Shown here piece after piece: positions 43,579 to 52,464 of a stretch of DNA of 64,000 bases. Under the pieces are notes generated by a model that was not told where the DNA came from, did no database searches, and saw only the letters and a program-made list of their open reading frames with translations. Source of the DNA: JADJXV01 sp046328995 (GTDB lineage Bacteria; Bacteroidota; Ignavibacteria; Kapaibacteriales; UBA961). The DNA lies in contig JAXLVN010000003.1 of the NCBI GenBank assembly GCA_046328995.1, forward strand, positions 434,001 to 498,000, given 5' to 3'. Made by a program: the position numbers and the translations under genes. Position 1 is the stretch's first letter; each line of letters opens with the position of its first letter.

Positions 43579-43610
43579 AGTCTGTGGACACCCGTTGCCG
43601 TCCAGGCGTT
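43579..43610 (-). repeat. Dispersed intergenic repeat, copy C (GGACGGC-type)
   Basis: Minus strand: CGCCTGGACGGCAACGGGTG followed by TCCACAGACTG. Shares CTGGACGGC-A-GGGTGTCC-CAG with copies A and B. It lies between the ABC-2 permease and the IS element. Confidence 0.6.
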
Positions 43611-43677
43611 CAAGAAATTCGGAATACTCTTATAATCTGTTGTAAAGCTTTAGAATATATGACGTTGTTTTTTTAAT

Positions 43678-44599
43678 GAAGTTGTTTAGGATTTCGATTG
43701 TAGCTTAAATTTTCCAATTTTCCTTAGAAAGATGACCGAGAAAGCCAACAGATGGAGCGAGAACCATGTATCAGCTTGCGTTTCGTAGCGTACGAATAAC
43801 GCTTTATAAGCATCTATCCATGCGTTGGTTCTTTCAATTGCGGTTCGTCGTTTATAGAGCTCTTGATCGACAAACTCTTCGCGGTCATAGACAGAACCAT
43901 TACGTGGATTGAGGTCAATATTTGCAATGATACCGTTTTCTTGACATACTTGCCGGACTTCAGCGGTATCAAAGCCTGCGTCTGCATTGAGAAATAAACC
44001 GTCAATTTCAATATCTGCTTCTCGGAGCAGCTTAAAAATTTGATTCATGAATTCAGCAATCTTGTAAACATCGTGATGATTGCCTTCAATCGGTTGACAC
44101 ACGGAAACAGGTATGCCTGAATTATCCGATAAAAGTAGTATATTCGTTGTGTTACCTGACTTTCGATGCTGATAACCGACCGCTTGTCCACCGCGTTTGA
44201 CGAGGGTTTGACTCCCGTCAAGTTGAATACTTGAGAGGTCAAGGCAGTGTTTAAATCGTCGTAGAAGTCCAACCCAAAGACGACGAAATGAACCATCAGC
44301 AACCCATCTGCGAAAATGGTAATAGACAGTAACCCATCGTAGTTGGGCAGACTCTGCTAACTCTCGCATCGGTAACAAACGCCATTGACAGCCCGTTTTA
44401 AGGCGATACAATATTGCCTGAACCACCATGATAATATCTTTAGATTTGCTGCCACGGCTGCCAATCGACAGATACGGCAAATAGTATTCTTCTATATGTG
44501 CTCTACTCAACATAGTTCCCTCTTTGATTAATTTAGTTTGTTGTTATCCTAATCTAATCATTTGGGAACTATGTCCTTTAAAAAATACTAAACAACTTC
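43678..44599 (-). mobile_element. IS5-family insertion sequence, intact
   Basis: 922 bp bounded by terminal inverted repeats GAAGTTGTTTAGGATTT and its counterpart GAAGTTGTTTAGTATTT (16 of 17 identical). AAT stands on both sides (43675-43677 and 44600-44602), a likely 3-bp target duplication. One transposase gene fills it. The right end lies 15 bp before the ATG of the TPR gene. Confidence 0.85.
43686..44513 (-). CDS. IS5-family transposase
   Basis: 275 residues. N-terminal DUF4096-like helix-turn region with RLKTGCQWRLLP, then the DDE catalytic domain: LDGSQT (first Asp), LNADAGFD (second Asp) and the Y-x2-R-x-x-IERTNAWID motif with the catalytic Glu. Intact reading frame, so the element may be active. 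It lies wholly inside the inverted repeats at 43678-44599. Confidence 0.93.
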   Translation of the reverse strand: MLSRAHIEEYYLPYLSIGSRGSKSKDIIMVVQAILYRLKTGCQWRLLPMRELAESAQLRWVTVYYHFRRWVADGSFRRLWVGLLRRFKHCLDLSSIQLDGSQTLVKRGGQAVGYQHRKSGNTTNILLLSDNSGIPVSVCQPIEGNHHDVYKIAEFMNQIFKLLREADIEIDGLFLNADAGFDTAEVRQVCQENGIIANIDLNPRNGSVYDREEFVDQELYKRRTAIERTNAWIDAYKALFVRYETQADTWFSLHLLAFSVIFLRKIGKFKLQSKS

Positions 44600-44614
44600 A
44601 ATGAGAAAAATCAA

Positions 44615-46039
44615 ATGAACAAATTACTTTTTCTTTTCATACTTGTCCTATCAACTATTTCCATTGGTTATGGGCAAACTGCTTCAGATTATACCGAATC
44701 CGGCAATGTGAAATTTGACAATCAAGATTATAAAGGTGCTATTGAAGAATATACCAAAGCCCTACAACTCAATCCAAAACTTGACTCAGTCATTATCGAT
44801 ATAGGATTATCTAAGTATTACATACAAGATTATGTCGGCGCATTGGAAGACCTTACAAAGGCCATCGCACTCAACCCTCGCAATGCAGTAGCTTACTATA
44901 ATAGAGGGTTAGTTAAATTATCGAAAGAAGATTACACAGCTGCAATAGTCGATTTTTCAAAAGCTATAGAATACGATTCTGTATTATCAGAGGCATATCA
45001 TCTCAGAGGGTGGGGCAAAAATCTCATGAAGGACTACAGCGGTGCTATCGTGGATATTTCAAAATCTATTAAGTTGGATTCAAGTACTTCAATGACTTTT
45101 TTTCGAAGAGGATTGGTAGAAAAGCAGTTGCAGAATTATAAAAATTCCGAAGAAGATTTTACGAGCGCAATCGCTCTTGATTCTACCGTTGCAGAATATT
45201 ATAATTACAGAGGAGTTGTTCGGAATATTAGTGGTGATACCCTAAGCGCGTTTAACGATTACACGAAGGCAATCGAGCTTGATTCCATGAATTACTATGC
45301 ACGTCGTAACAGAGCCATACTAAAAAATGCAGCCAAAGATTATAGCGGAGCTTTGATCGACTATAATAAAGCAATAGAAATAAATCCAAAGTATTCAGCT
45401 GCATTTAATGGGAGGGGAATTACAAAGTCTTTAATGAAAGATTATTCTGCTTCAATTCTAGACTATACAAAAGCTATTGATTTAGAAACAGATAATTATA
45501 TAGCATATTTCAATAGAGGACTGTCTTATAAGGGTTTGAAAAATCATCTCTATGCAATAGCCGATTTTTCAAAAACAATCGCTATCAATCCAACTGATTT
45601 TAGTGCCTTTGCGGAAAGAGGACGTTCAAAAATTGAGATAAAGGACTACACCGGCGCAATAGAAGATTATACAAAAGTTATACAACATGATTCCAGCAAT
45701 ACAACTGCTCTCAATAATCGAGGATATGCAAAGTACGAACTTCATGACTATGATGGTGCAATTCAAGATTGTTCACTAGCTATTTCTAAAGATGCAAAAT
45801 TTTCAGTGGCATACACCACAAGAGCGGATGCGAAAGCCAAATTGAAAGACTACACCGGTGCAATGATAGATTACTCAAAAGCATTAGAATTAGATCCAAA
45901 AGATTCAGATGCGTATTTGGGTAGAGGTAGTATCAAACATACATTGAATGATACAGTTGGAGCATGTGCTGATTGGAGAAAAGCGGGTGAATTAGGTAAA
46001 GGTGAAGCAGATAGCTTTATCAAAGAACATTGCAAATGA
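44615..46039 (+). CDS. Secreted TPR-repeat protein
   Basis: 474 residues: signal peptide (about 1-20, cut after YGQ), then about 12 TPR units of 34 residues, each with DYTGAIEDYTKAIELDP-like sequence, ending in a Cys-containing capping part. AT-rich and unlike the core genes. Probably periplasmic or surface scaffolding; no enzyme domain is present. The ATG is 15 bp from the IS right end, so its native promoter was lost or replaced by the insertion. No strong ribosome binding site is seen. Confidence 0.85.
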   Translation: MNKLLFLFILVLSTISIGYGQTASDYTESGNVKFDNQDYKGAIEEYTKALQLNPKLDSVIIDIGLSKYYIQDYVGALEDLTKAIALNPRNAVAYYNRGLVKLSKEDYTAAIVDFSKAIEYDSVLSEAYHLRGWGKNLMKDYSGAIVDISKSIKLDSSTSMTFFRRGLVEKQLQNYKNSEEDFTSAIALDSTVAEYYNYRGVVRNISGDTLSAFNDYTKAIELDSMNYYARRNRAILKNAAKDYSGALIDYNKAIEINPKYSAAFNGRGITKSLMKDYSASILDYTKAIDLETDNYIAYFNRGLSYKGLKNHLYAIADFSKTIAINPTDFSAFAERGRSKIEIKDYTGAIEDYTKVIQHDSSNTTALNNRGYAKYELHDYDGAIQDCSLAISKDAKFSVAYTTRADAKAKLKDYTGAMIDYSKALELDPKDSDAYLGRGSIKHTLNDTVGACADWRKAGELGKGEADSFIKEHCK

Positions 46040-46174
46040 AGCAAGATGAAATTCATATAACAAATCAGGTGTTGATATATTTATCTACTTGAAATATCAA
46101 TGTAGTAAATGTTTGCTCTAATTGCCCAATCCACCAAATCGCACCGAATATATCACCATCTTTCCAAAAAGCCG

Positions 46175-46182
46175 TATTTTTG
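46175..46182 (+). promoter_or_regulatory. Likely -7 box of the paaN gene
   Basis: TATTTTTG fits TAnnTTTG and lies 38 bp ahead of the ATG. A -33 TTTG is not evident at the right spacing. Confidence 0.4.
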
Positions 46183-46220
46183 AGCACATTTCAGCTCATT
46201 AACTATCGGAATATTGAATA

Positions 46221-47903
46221 ATGAATCATACCTCACGTTCGCTTGCCGAACACGAAACAACGCTCAATCAAGCAATTACCGCTAATAAAACCCGTGAATT
46301 CTATGCTCATTGGCCCGAGCCGCCGAGTGGAAAAATCTATGGCGAGACCGCTAATGCAGACGGTCAAGCCGCCTTCGAAGCCCGCTTAAACAAAGCATTT
46401 GTCGGCTTGGATTCCCTTAATTCTTCCGGCACCGTCGGCGAAGAATCCTCGCCCTTCGGCTTTCCGCTTGGTATTACGTATCCTTATCTCTCCGTCGAAA
46501 CGCTTGCCTCCAATGCCACAGCCGTCGCCAAAGAATGGCGCGCAATTTCCCCGAAAGAACGTGCATTGATTCTCATTGAATGCTTAGAACGCGCCTCCAA
46601 ACATTTCTTTGAAATCGGTTATGCCACGATGCACACTACTGGGCAGGGTTTTGTGATGGCATTTCAGGCGTCGGGTCCGCACGCATTCGACCGCGCCTTA
46701 GAAGCAATTGCCATGGGATATTCCGCACTGGAGATGTTCAATCCCACCGCGGAATGGACCAAGCCAATGGGTAAAATGGCAGTGACGCTCCGTAAAAAAT
46801 TCGTAGCCGTGCCAAAAGGTGTGAATTGCACCATCGGTTGCTCGACCTTCCCGCTGTGGAATTCCCTTCCCGGGATGTTCGCTTCGCTTATTACCGGCAA
46901 TACGACAATTGCCAAAACGCATCCGAAAGTTACGCTGCCGATGGCGATTTTTGTGGCTAGCTGTCAGCAGACGCTGACCGAACTCGGTATTAATCCGCAT
47001 ATTATACAACTCGGGGCAGATTCATCCATCTCGCCGATGACGTTTGATATTGCGTGGCATCCGGCAGTGACGACGATTGATTATACCGGCAGCGCAACGA
47101 TTGGTTCTAAGCTCGAACGCCTCATCGTCGGCTCGAATAAAGTCCTGTTTACTGAAAAGGTTGGCGTCAATTGCTGTTTAATCGAAAGCACCGATAATCT
47201 CGATGCAGTTCTCGATAATCTCGCCTTTGGAATTACCCTCTACAGCGGTCAGATGTGCACCGCTCCGCAGAATTTCTTTATCCCGAAAAATGGTGTGATG
47301 GAAAATGGCACTCTCATCCCTCTAAGCGACGTAGCAAGCCGCCTCGCCGCCAAAATTGACGGATTGGTATTCAATGAAAAAATCGGTCCGGGCACGCTCG
47401 GCGCGCTCCAAAATCCTGCTACCCTTGAACGCCTGCACGAGGCATCACAGCTTGGCGGAACGATCGTTCGACCAAGTGCGCCGGTAGCTCAGCAGGGATT
47501 TGCCGGCTCGCGCACCGTATCGCCGCTGATCATGCAAGTAACGGAAAATCAAAAAGATATTTACGAAAAAGAGTGGTTTGGTCCGATTGGATTTGTGATT
47601 CCTGTCGAAGATTTTAATCAAGGAATTGACCTCATGGCTGAGTCTGCCAAGACGCATGGAGCACTCTCGGCGGCAGTCTATACGACGGACGATGCGAAGA
47701 AGGAACATGCGGAAAATGAACTTCTCTACGCAGGCGCGCCGGTAGCATTTAATTTCACCGGACCAATTTGGGTGAATCAATCGGCTGCCTTCAGTGATTT
47801 CCACGGAACGGGCGCTAATCCCGCCGGCAGCGCATCCTTTGCCGATTTGAGTTTTGTTTGTAATCGGTATAATGTGATTGGAAGTCGTGAGAAGATTGGG
47901 TAA
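46221..47903 (+). CDS. paaN: Aldehyde-dehydrogenase-like protein PaaN
   Basis: 560 residues. The N-terminal EFYAHWPEPPSGKIYGETANADGQAAFEARLNKAF is diagnostic of PaaN, and the aldehyde dehydrogenase fold follows with TIGCSTFPLWNSLPGMFAS, EKVGVNCCLIESTDNL and YSGQMCTAPQNFFIP (catalytic-type Cys). PaaN is associated with phenylacetate catabolism, where it may oxidise the ring-opened aldehyde. No other paa gene is in the window, so either the pathway is elsewhere or this is a relic. Lone gene with its own promoter-like box. Confidence 0.85.
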   Translation: MNHTSRSLAEHETTLNQAITANKTREFYAHWPEPPSGKIYGETANADGQAAFEARLNKAFVGLDSLNSSGTVGEESSPFGFPLGITYPYLSVETLASNATAVAKEWRAISPKERALILIECLERASKHFFEIGYATMHTTGQGFVMAFQASGPHAFDRALEAIAMGYSALEMFNPTAEWTKPMGKMAVTLRKKFVAVPKGVNCTIGCSTFPLWNSLPGMFASLITGNTTIAKTHPKVTLPMAIFVASCQQTLTELGINPHIIQLGADSSISPMTFDIAWHPAVTTIDYTGSATIGSKLERLIVGSNKVLFTEKVGVNCCLIESTDNLDAVLDNLAFGITLYSGQMCTAPQNFFIPKNGVMENGTLIPLSDVASRLAAKIDGLVFNEKIGPGTLGALQNPATLERLHEASQLGGTIVRPSAPVAQQGFAGSRTVSPLIMQVTENQKDIYEKEWFGPIGFVIPVEDFNQGIDLMAESAKTHGALSAAVYTTDDAKKEHAENELLYAGAPVAFNFTGPIWVNQSAAFSDFHGTGANPAGSASFADLSFVCNRYNVIGSREKIG

Positions 47904-47942
47904 TGGAATTCCGGTGAAATTTCATGTGGGTTCGTATAAAAT

Positions 47943-48029
47943 CGTAGGGGCAACCCTTGCGGTTGCCCAAAAACGTCCTGACCGCACAGAGCCGGGGCAA
48001 CCATAAAGGATTGCCCCTACGGCGGTTAA
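47943..48029. repeat. GTAGGGGCAACC palindromic element, copy 1
   Basis: Outer arms GTAGGGGCAACCCTT and AAGGATTGCCCCTAC with inner hairpins GGGCAACC-CTTGC-GGTTGCCC. The whole is a compound palindrome, a type common in intergenic regions of many bacteria. Its downstream end reads GCGGTTAAT. Confidence 0.75.
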
Positions 48030-48049
48030 TCAGATGATAAGGGGATTTT

Positions 48050-48136
48050 GTAGGGGCAACCCTTGCCGTTGCCCAACAACGTAATGCCCGAACAGCGCCG
48101 GGGCAACCGTAAAGGATTGCCCCTACGTCGGTTAAT
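48050..48136. repeat. GTAGGGGCAACC palindromic element, copy 2 (tandem)
   Basis: About 80 per cent identical to copy 1, 20 bp downstream in the same orientation, again ending CGGTTAAT. The DUF3078 ATG follows at 48180. Longer frames over this repeat are artefacts; the real start is after it. Confidence 0.75.
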
Positions 48137-48179
48137 TAATAAATCATATTTTATAGACCAATATTTTAATTGTCAAAAA

Positions 48180-49109
48180 ATGAAAAATATTCTTCTTCTT
48201 GCTTTTATTTTTCTCGGAGTTAGTTCCATGAGCGCGCAGGACACGACCTGGAAAAAGGGTGGTGTGGTGACGCTGAATTTCAATCAGGTGAGTTTGGTGA
48301 ATTGGGCGGCCGGCGGTGACGGTTCGTACTCGATTACGGGGTTGTTCAATTACTTTGCCAATCACAAGTCCGAGAATACATCGTGGGATAATACGCTCGA
48401 TTTGGCGTATGGACTCATTAAAACGTCGGATAATCCTATTCGCAAAAACGAAGACCGTATCGAGCTTAATTCGAAGTATGGTAAGAGGGCTACGGAAGAC
48501 TTTTTCTACACGGCGCTCCTTAATCTGCGCAGTCAATTTGATAATGGATATGCGTATCCCAATGATTCTACAATAGTTTCACGCTTTGCAGCTCCGGCCT
48601 ACGTGACATTTGCTCTCGGTATGGACTACAAGCCGCTTCCGTATTTCTCCTTATTCCTCTCTCCTGCGACGGGTAAATTGACCATTGTCGGTGATCAACG
48701 CCTTGCAGATTCAGGCGCTTATGGTGTGGATAAAGCGACGTTTGGCCCATCTGGAAACAAACTCACCGACGGTAAAACGACGCGGTTTGAATTCGGTGCG
48801 TTCATGGTCGCGAAATTCCAAAAAGAAGTGATGACCAATGTCAGCGTTACCTCCAATCTCACGTTGTTTAATAATTACACGGATAAAGTGAGTTCGAACC
48901 GTACAAACATCGACGTCAACTGGGATTTGCTTATCTCCATGAAAGTCAACGAGTACATCTCGGCGACGATTGCAACGAATGTGATTTATGACCACGATAT
49001 TCCGGTGCCGATTTATGAGACGATCAGCGGTGTGAAGACGAAAATCGGAACGGGTCCGCGGACGCAATTCAAGCAGTCGTTGGGGATAGGGTTTGGGTAT
49101 AAATTGTAG
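48180..49109 (+). CDS. DUF3078 outer-membrane protein
   Basis: 309 residues from MKNILLLAFIFLGVSSMSAQ, a clean signal peptide; this start is preferred because upstream in-frame codons run through the palindromic repeat. After the signal, TTWKKGGVVTLNFNQVSLVNWAAGGDGSYSITGLFNYFAN matches the DUF3078 family (Bacteroidota outer-membrane barrels). The C terminus ends FKQSLGIGFGYKL. Function unknown. It is enclosed by palindromic elements on both sides (47943-48136 and 49151-49253). Confidence 0.85.
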   Translation: MKNILLLAFIFLGVSSMSAQDTTWKKGGVVTLNFNQVSLVNWAAGGDGSYSITGLFNYFANHKSENTSWDNTLDLAYGLIKTSDNPIRKNEDRIELNSKYGKRATEDFFYTALLNLRSQFDNGYAYPNDSTIVSRFAAPAYVTFALGMDYKPLPYFSLFLSPATGKLTIVGDQRLADSGAYGVDKATFGPSGNKLTDGKTTRFEFGAFMVAKFQKEVMTNVSVTSNLTLFNNYTDKVSSNRTNIDVNWDLLISMKVNEYISATIATNVIYDHDIPVPIYETISGVKTKIGTGPRTQFKQSLGIGFGYKL

Positions 49110-49150
49110 GGGGATTTGCGGTAATCGTTTGATTGGTAAGTAGTTTTATG

Positions 49151-49253
49151 CGTAGGGGCGAATTGCATTCGCCCCTTTCGTTTTGTATGACCGAGGCGAA
49201 AGCAATACGCCCTATTTTCAGCACGACCAGGGCGAATGCAATTCGCCCCTACG
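49151..49253. repeat. Perfect palindromic element, GTAGGGGCGAATTGCATTCGCCC type
   Basis: Arms 49151-49174 and 49230-49253 are perfect 24-bp inverted repeats of CGTAGGGGCGAATTGCATTC + GCCC. The 55-bp centre contains a partial third copy (GGCGAAAGCAATACGCCC). No coding frame. Same broad class as 47943-48136, in that both begin GTAGGGGC, but a different body. Confidence 0.8.
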
Positions 49254-49266
49254 GCAGACTATAGTA

Positions 49267-50529
49267 TTATTTCCCACCCATCTCCACTTCCACAATCCTC
49301 CTCCGCGCTGCTTCAAGCGCCTCACGCGCTGATTTCTTGCGATAGACGGCATTCATAATTTCCTCTTCGAGGATGCGTTCAGCGTCTAAGAAGTGGGGCG
49401 ATGCCGGTAGGGGACGTGCATTGCGAACCTGCTCGAGAAAATTTAGTTGATGGTCAGAGTATTGTGCCGCGGTGTGCGGAGAAAACACCGCTTTATCCGC
49501 CGGAAAACCTGCATCGGATACCGTTTTGCAAAACGCGCTTGATTGAGGATACGACGTCAGAAATTGGATTAATAATTCCGCTTCTCTGCTATGCGTTGAC
49601 TGCGAAGAGCGTGCAAGACAATCACCGCCGAGAATGCTGTAGCCGGTGAAACCAATATCCGAAGTGGGAATTTGTCCCAACACCACAAACGCTGTATCTT
49701 CATGAATTTCATGAGCCTTGTCGAGCAGCCATTGTCCTGTAATCCATGCTCCTATCTTTCCTTGCAGGAGTTTATCGTCGAGCGTGCGGGACTGTTCCTG
49801 CGTGCCACCGTCGCACAACTCTAAGTAAAATTCCAACCCCATAACTGCTGCCGGGTCGAAGGTACTGCTAAGTGGATTCTTTGTAAAGAGAGTACTGCCG
49901 GCACTCCAAATCACCGGGAGCGCTTTTTTGAGCACATTGTGAGGTTCGGCGGAGTTTATTCCCCAAAATCCTGCCGTTCCACGTTGCTTTTTCATCGCAC
50001 GGAGCATATCCCATGTATATTTACCATAATCTAATTTAGTTCGAGCCGGGAACGAATCCACATTCGGAATCAGTTTACGCGAAATCACCATCGCGCGGGT
50101 ATTCATTGTCCATGGCAGGGCGTAGATATGTGCTTGCGTGGTAAGGGATTGCAGGGCAGGTGAGAAGTAGCGGCTCGTGTCCTGAGCCAGCGAGTCTGAG
50201 AGCGGACTGAGCGCGCCGGATGCGATAAATTCGGGCATCCATTCGAAGCCGAGGTGGACGACGTCGGGCGCTGTGCGAGAGTTAAAACCGAGCATGAGTT
50301 TGGTTTTGCCGTCGGACCATTGCAAATCCGTGAGCTCGACATGGATCGTCGGATGGAGTTTTTCGAATTGTGTAATCAGCGTCATCAGTGCTTGCTTTTG
50401 GCGCGGTTCACTCCAGAAATGCCAGAGGGTAATCGTCGTTTTGGACGGAGAACTGTGTGAATTGCAGGAAAGGCCAATACATGCAACACAAAGCATGACA
50501 ACGATAGACACCGTTCGCAGCTTAGTCAT
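49267..50529 (-). CDS. ABC-transporter solute-binding lipoprotein, sugar type
   Basis: 420 residues, lipobox IGLSC (Cys22). Bacterial extracellular solute-binding family 1: TITLWHFWSEPRQKQALMTLITQFEKLHP and PDVVHLGFEWMPEFIASGAL, then the KMMI-type lobe. Family members bind oligosaccharides or glycerol phosphates. No permease or ATPase gene is adjacent. Its ATG overlaps the end of the PBP2 gene by 8 bp, which suggests co-transcription with cell-wall genes; the reason is unclear. Confidence 0.85.
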   Translation of the reverse strand: MTKLRTVSIVVMLCVACIGLSCNSHSSPSKTTITLWHFWSEPRQKQALMTLITQFEKLHPTIHVELTDLQWSDGKTKLMLGFNSRTAPDVVHLGFEWMPEFIASGALSPLSDSLAQDTSRYFSPALQSLTTQAHIYALPWTMNTRAMVISRKLIPNVDSFPARTKLDYGKYTWDMLRAMKKQRGTAGFWGINSAEPHNVLKKALPVIWSAGSTLFTKNPLSSTFDPAAVMGLEFYLELCDGGTQEQSRTLDDKLLQGKIGAWITGQWLLDKAHEIHEDTAFVVLGQIPTSDIGFTGYSILGGDCLARSSQSTHSREAELLIQFLTSYPQSSAFCKTVSDAGFPADKAVFSPHTAAQYSDHQLNFLEQVRNARPLPASPHFLDAERILEEEIMNAVYRKKSAREALEAARRRIVEVEMGGK

Positions 50530-52366
50530 GAGAGTCCTGTGCTATTGGCAGCTTGAGCGCATTGGTATCGAGCTTGAGCTGCGTCGAGTCGGACTGCGGA
50601 TAGAAGAATTTTTGGAGCATTTTCTGTGCAATAGGAGCAGAAATTGCACCACCGAGACCGGCGTTTTCGACCATGACACACATTGCGATTCGTGGCTTTT
50701 CCTTGGGGGCAAAGCAGATGAACCATGCGTGGTCGTTGCCGTGAGGATTCTGCGCAGTACCGGTTTTTCCGCAGACATTGACGCCATTGAGGCGGGCGGC
50801 GGCGGCTGTTCCTCCGGGTACATTCACTACATCATACATTGCATTTTGGATGAGGGCGAAGATGTCGGGATTGACATTTATTGTTCGGTGAGCGAACGGA
50901 ATGACTTCCATTTTCTTTGTCTTACGATTATAAATCGAGTTCACGAAATGCGGTTGGTAAATAGTACCGCCATTGGCAAGCGCTGCGCAATACACGGCCA
51001 TTTGGGTGGGAGTAACGAGTAATTCACCTTGTCCGATACCGAGATTAACGAGCCGTCCATCCATTTCACGTTCACTTAAGCCGTGTCTTTTATAGTAATT
51101 AAAAGAAGGAAGCAAGCCCGGTGTGTCTTCGGGAATATCGATGTAGGTCTTTTCTCCGAAGCCGAACATCCGACCATACTGTGTGAATTTTTCGATACCG
51201 AGTCGAGGTCCCATGGAGTTAAAAAACGAATTGCACGATACATGGATGGCGCGCTGTGCATTGACCACGCCGTGAGCATGACCACCGTGGCATTTCCAGG
51301 TGCGGCCACCATACGTGAATCCTCCTGTACAGGTAAAAGTAGTCTTCGGCGTAATGACACCTTCCTGCAGGCAGGCAGCAGCCATGAGCATTTTCCAAGT
51401 CGAGCCGGGTGGGTAGGCGGCGAGAGTAGCGCGATTAAAGAGTGGTTTTGATTCATCCTGAAGGAGCTTTCCATAGACATTGCCGGGGGTGCGACCGCTA
51501 AAGGCGCGGAGATCGAAGTCCGGCTTAGAGGCAAAGGTAATGAGTTCACCATTATTCGGGTCAAGCGCGACTATGGCTCCATGGCGTCCCTCGAGGAGCT
51601 GTTCGGCTAATTCCTGCATATCTTTATCGATGCCGAGATGAAGGTCGAATCCCTCTTCCGGAAGAATATCGTTCGCGCCTTCCTGAAAGCTTGCTACTTT
51701 TTGTCCTGTTGCGTTAACGGCTACCATTTGTACGCCTTTGGCGCCGCGGAGGTAGTTTTCATATGTTTTCTCCATACCCGAGTAACCGACGATATCTCCC
51801 GGAGAGTAGTAATCGCCCATCGTTTTAAGCTGTGCTTCGGATATCTGCCGGGTAAAGCCGAGGGTATGGGACATGTTGGCGGTCGATTCGTAGAGGCGCT
51901 TGAACTCAACAACGATATCGACACCGGGGAGAAGGTCGTGATTTTCTTCCAGAGCAGCGAGCGTCTGAAAGTCTGCATCTCTGTATATTTTATTGGGTTT
52001 TACACGTGAGAGTATTTTCGACTCTTCGTATGCCTGCCGCACTTCAGCGGTATCGACCTGAAGGATCGAGGCGAGGAGCGGTATAGATTCGGGGCGGAAT
52101 TCATTTGGAGTAATGGTCACGGAAAAAGAAGGCGCGTTATGAACGATAATTTTCCCGTTCCGGTCAAAGATATTGCCGCGGAAGGGGTCGATCATAATCT
52201 GTTTAATGGCCTGTGTCTCGGCTTTTAATCGATAGACATTCCCTTGAATAATCTGTAAATAACCCAGACGGGCTACGAAAATTGAGAGAATAAAGAAGCA
52301 AACTGTTCGGAAAATAACACGACGCACCGGCGTTCCAAAATCAGAATCAAGAAGCGTAGGTTTCAT
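50522..52366 (-). CDS. mrdA: Penicillin-binding protein 2
   Basis: 614 residues. One N-terminal membrane anchor (about 18-42), PBP dimerisation domain (about 60-235) and transpeptidase domain with the SxxK motif in YPPGSTWKM (Ser about 322), SCNS and KTGTAQ. Makes peptidoglycan crosslinks during elongation, acting with RodA. The rodA gene is not next to it. Length and motifs are normal. A gap of 98 bp separates it from the O-antigen ligase gene upstream. Confidence 0.94.
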   Translation of the reverse strand: MKPTLLDSDFGTPVRRVIFRTVCFFILSIFVARLGYLQIIQGNVYRLKAETQAIKQIMIDPFRGNIFDRNGKIIVHNAPSFSVTITPNEFRPESIPLLASILQVDTAEVRQAYEESKILSRVKPNKIYRDADFQTLAALEENHDLLPGVDIVVEFKRLYESTANMSHTLGFTRQISEAQLKTMGDYYSPGDIVGYSGMEKTYENYLRGAKGVQMVAVNATGQKVASFQEGANDILPEEGFDLHLGIDKDMQELAEQLLEGRHGAIVALDPNNGELITFASKPDFDLRAFSGRTPGNVYGKLLQDESKPLFNRATLAAYPPGSTWKMLMAAACLQEGVITPKTTFTCTGGFTYGGRTWKCHGGHAHGVVNAQRAIHVSCNSFFNSMGPRLGIEKFTQYGRMFGFGEKTYIDIPEDTPGLLPSFNYYKRHGLSEREMDGRLVNLGIGQGELLVTPTQMAVYCAALANGGTIYQPHFVNSIYNRKTKKMEVIPFAHRTINVNPDIFALIQNAMYDVVNVPGGTAAAARLNGVNVCGKTGTAQNPHGNDHAWFICFAPKEKPRIAMCVMVENAGLGGAISAPIAQKMLQKFFYPQSDSTQLKLDTNALKLPIAQDSHD

Positions 52367-52464
52367 GGAAATTTCAGGGGTAATAGATACAACAGAACCG
52401 ACATGGGGATCAGGCGCAGAATTAGTACAAAATTAAGGATGTTTTCTCAGTCATGCACGGAGAA

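Noticed and set aside
47943..48136. CRISPR-like repeats
   Set aside because: Only two copies, each palindromic, with a 20-bp gap and no spacers of constant length or cas genes.
48063..48179. N-terminal extension of the DUF3078 gene
   Set aside because: It would translate the palindromic repeat; the ATG at 48180 gives a clean signal peptide.
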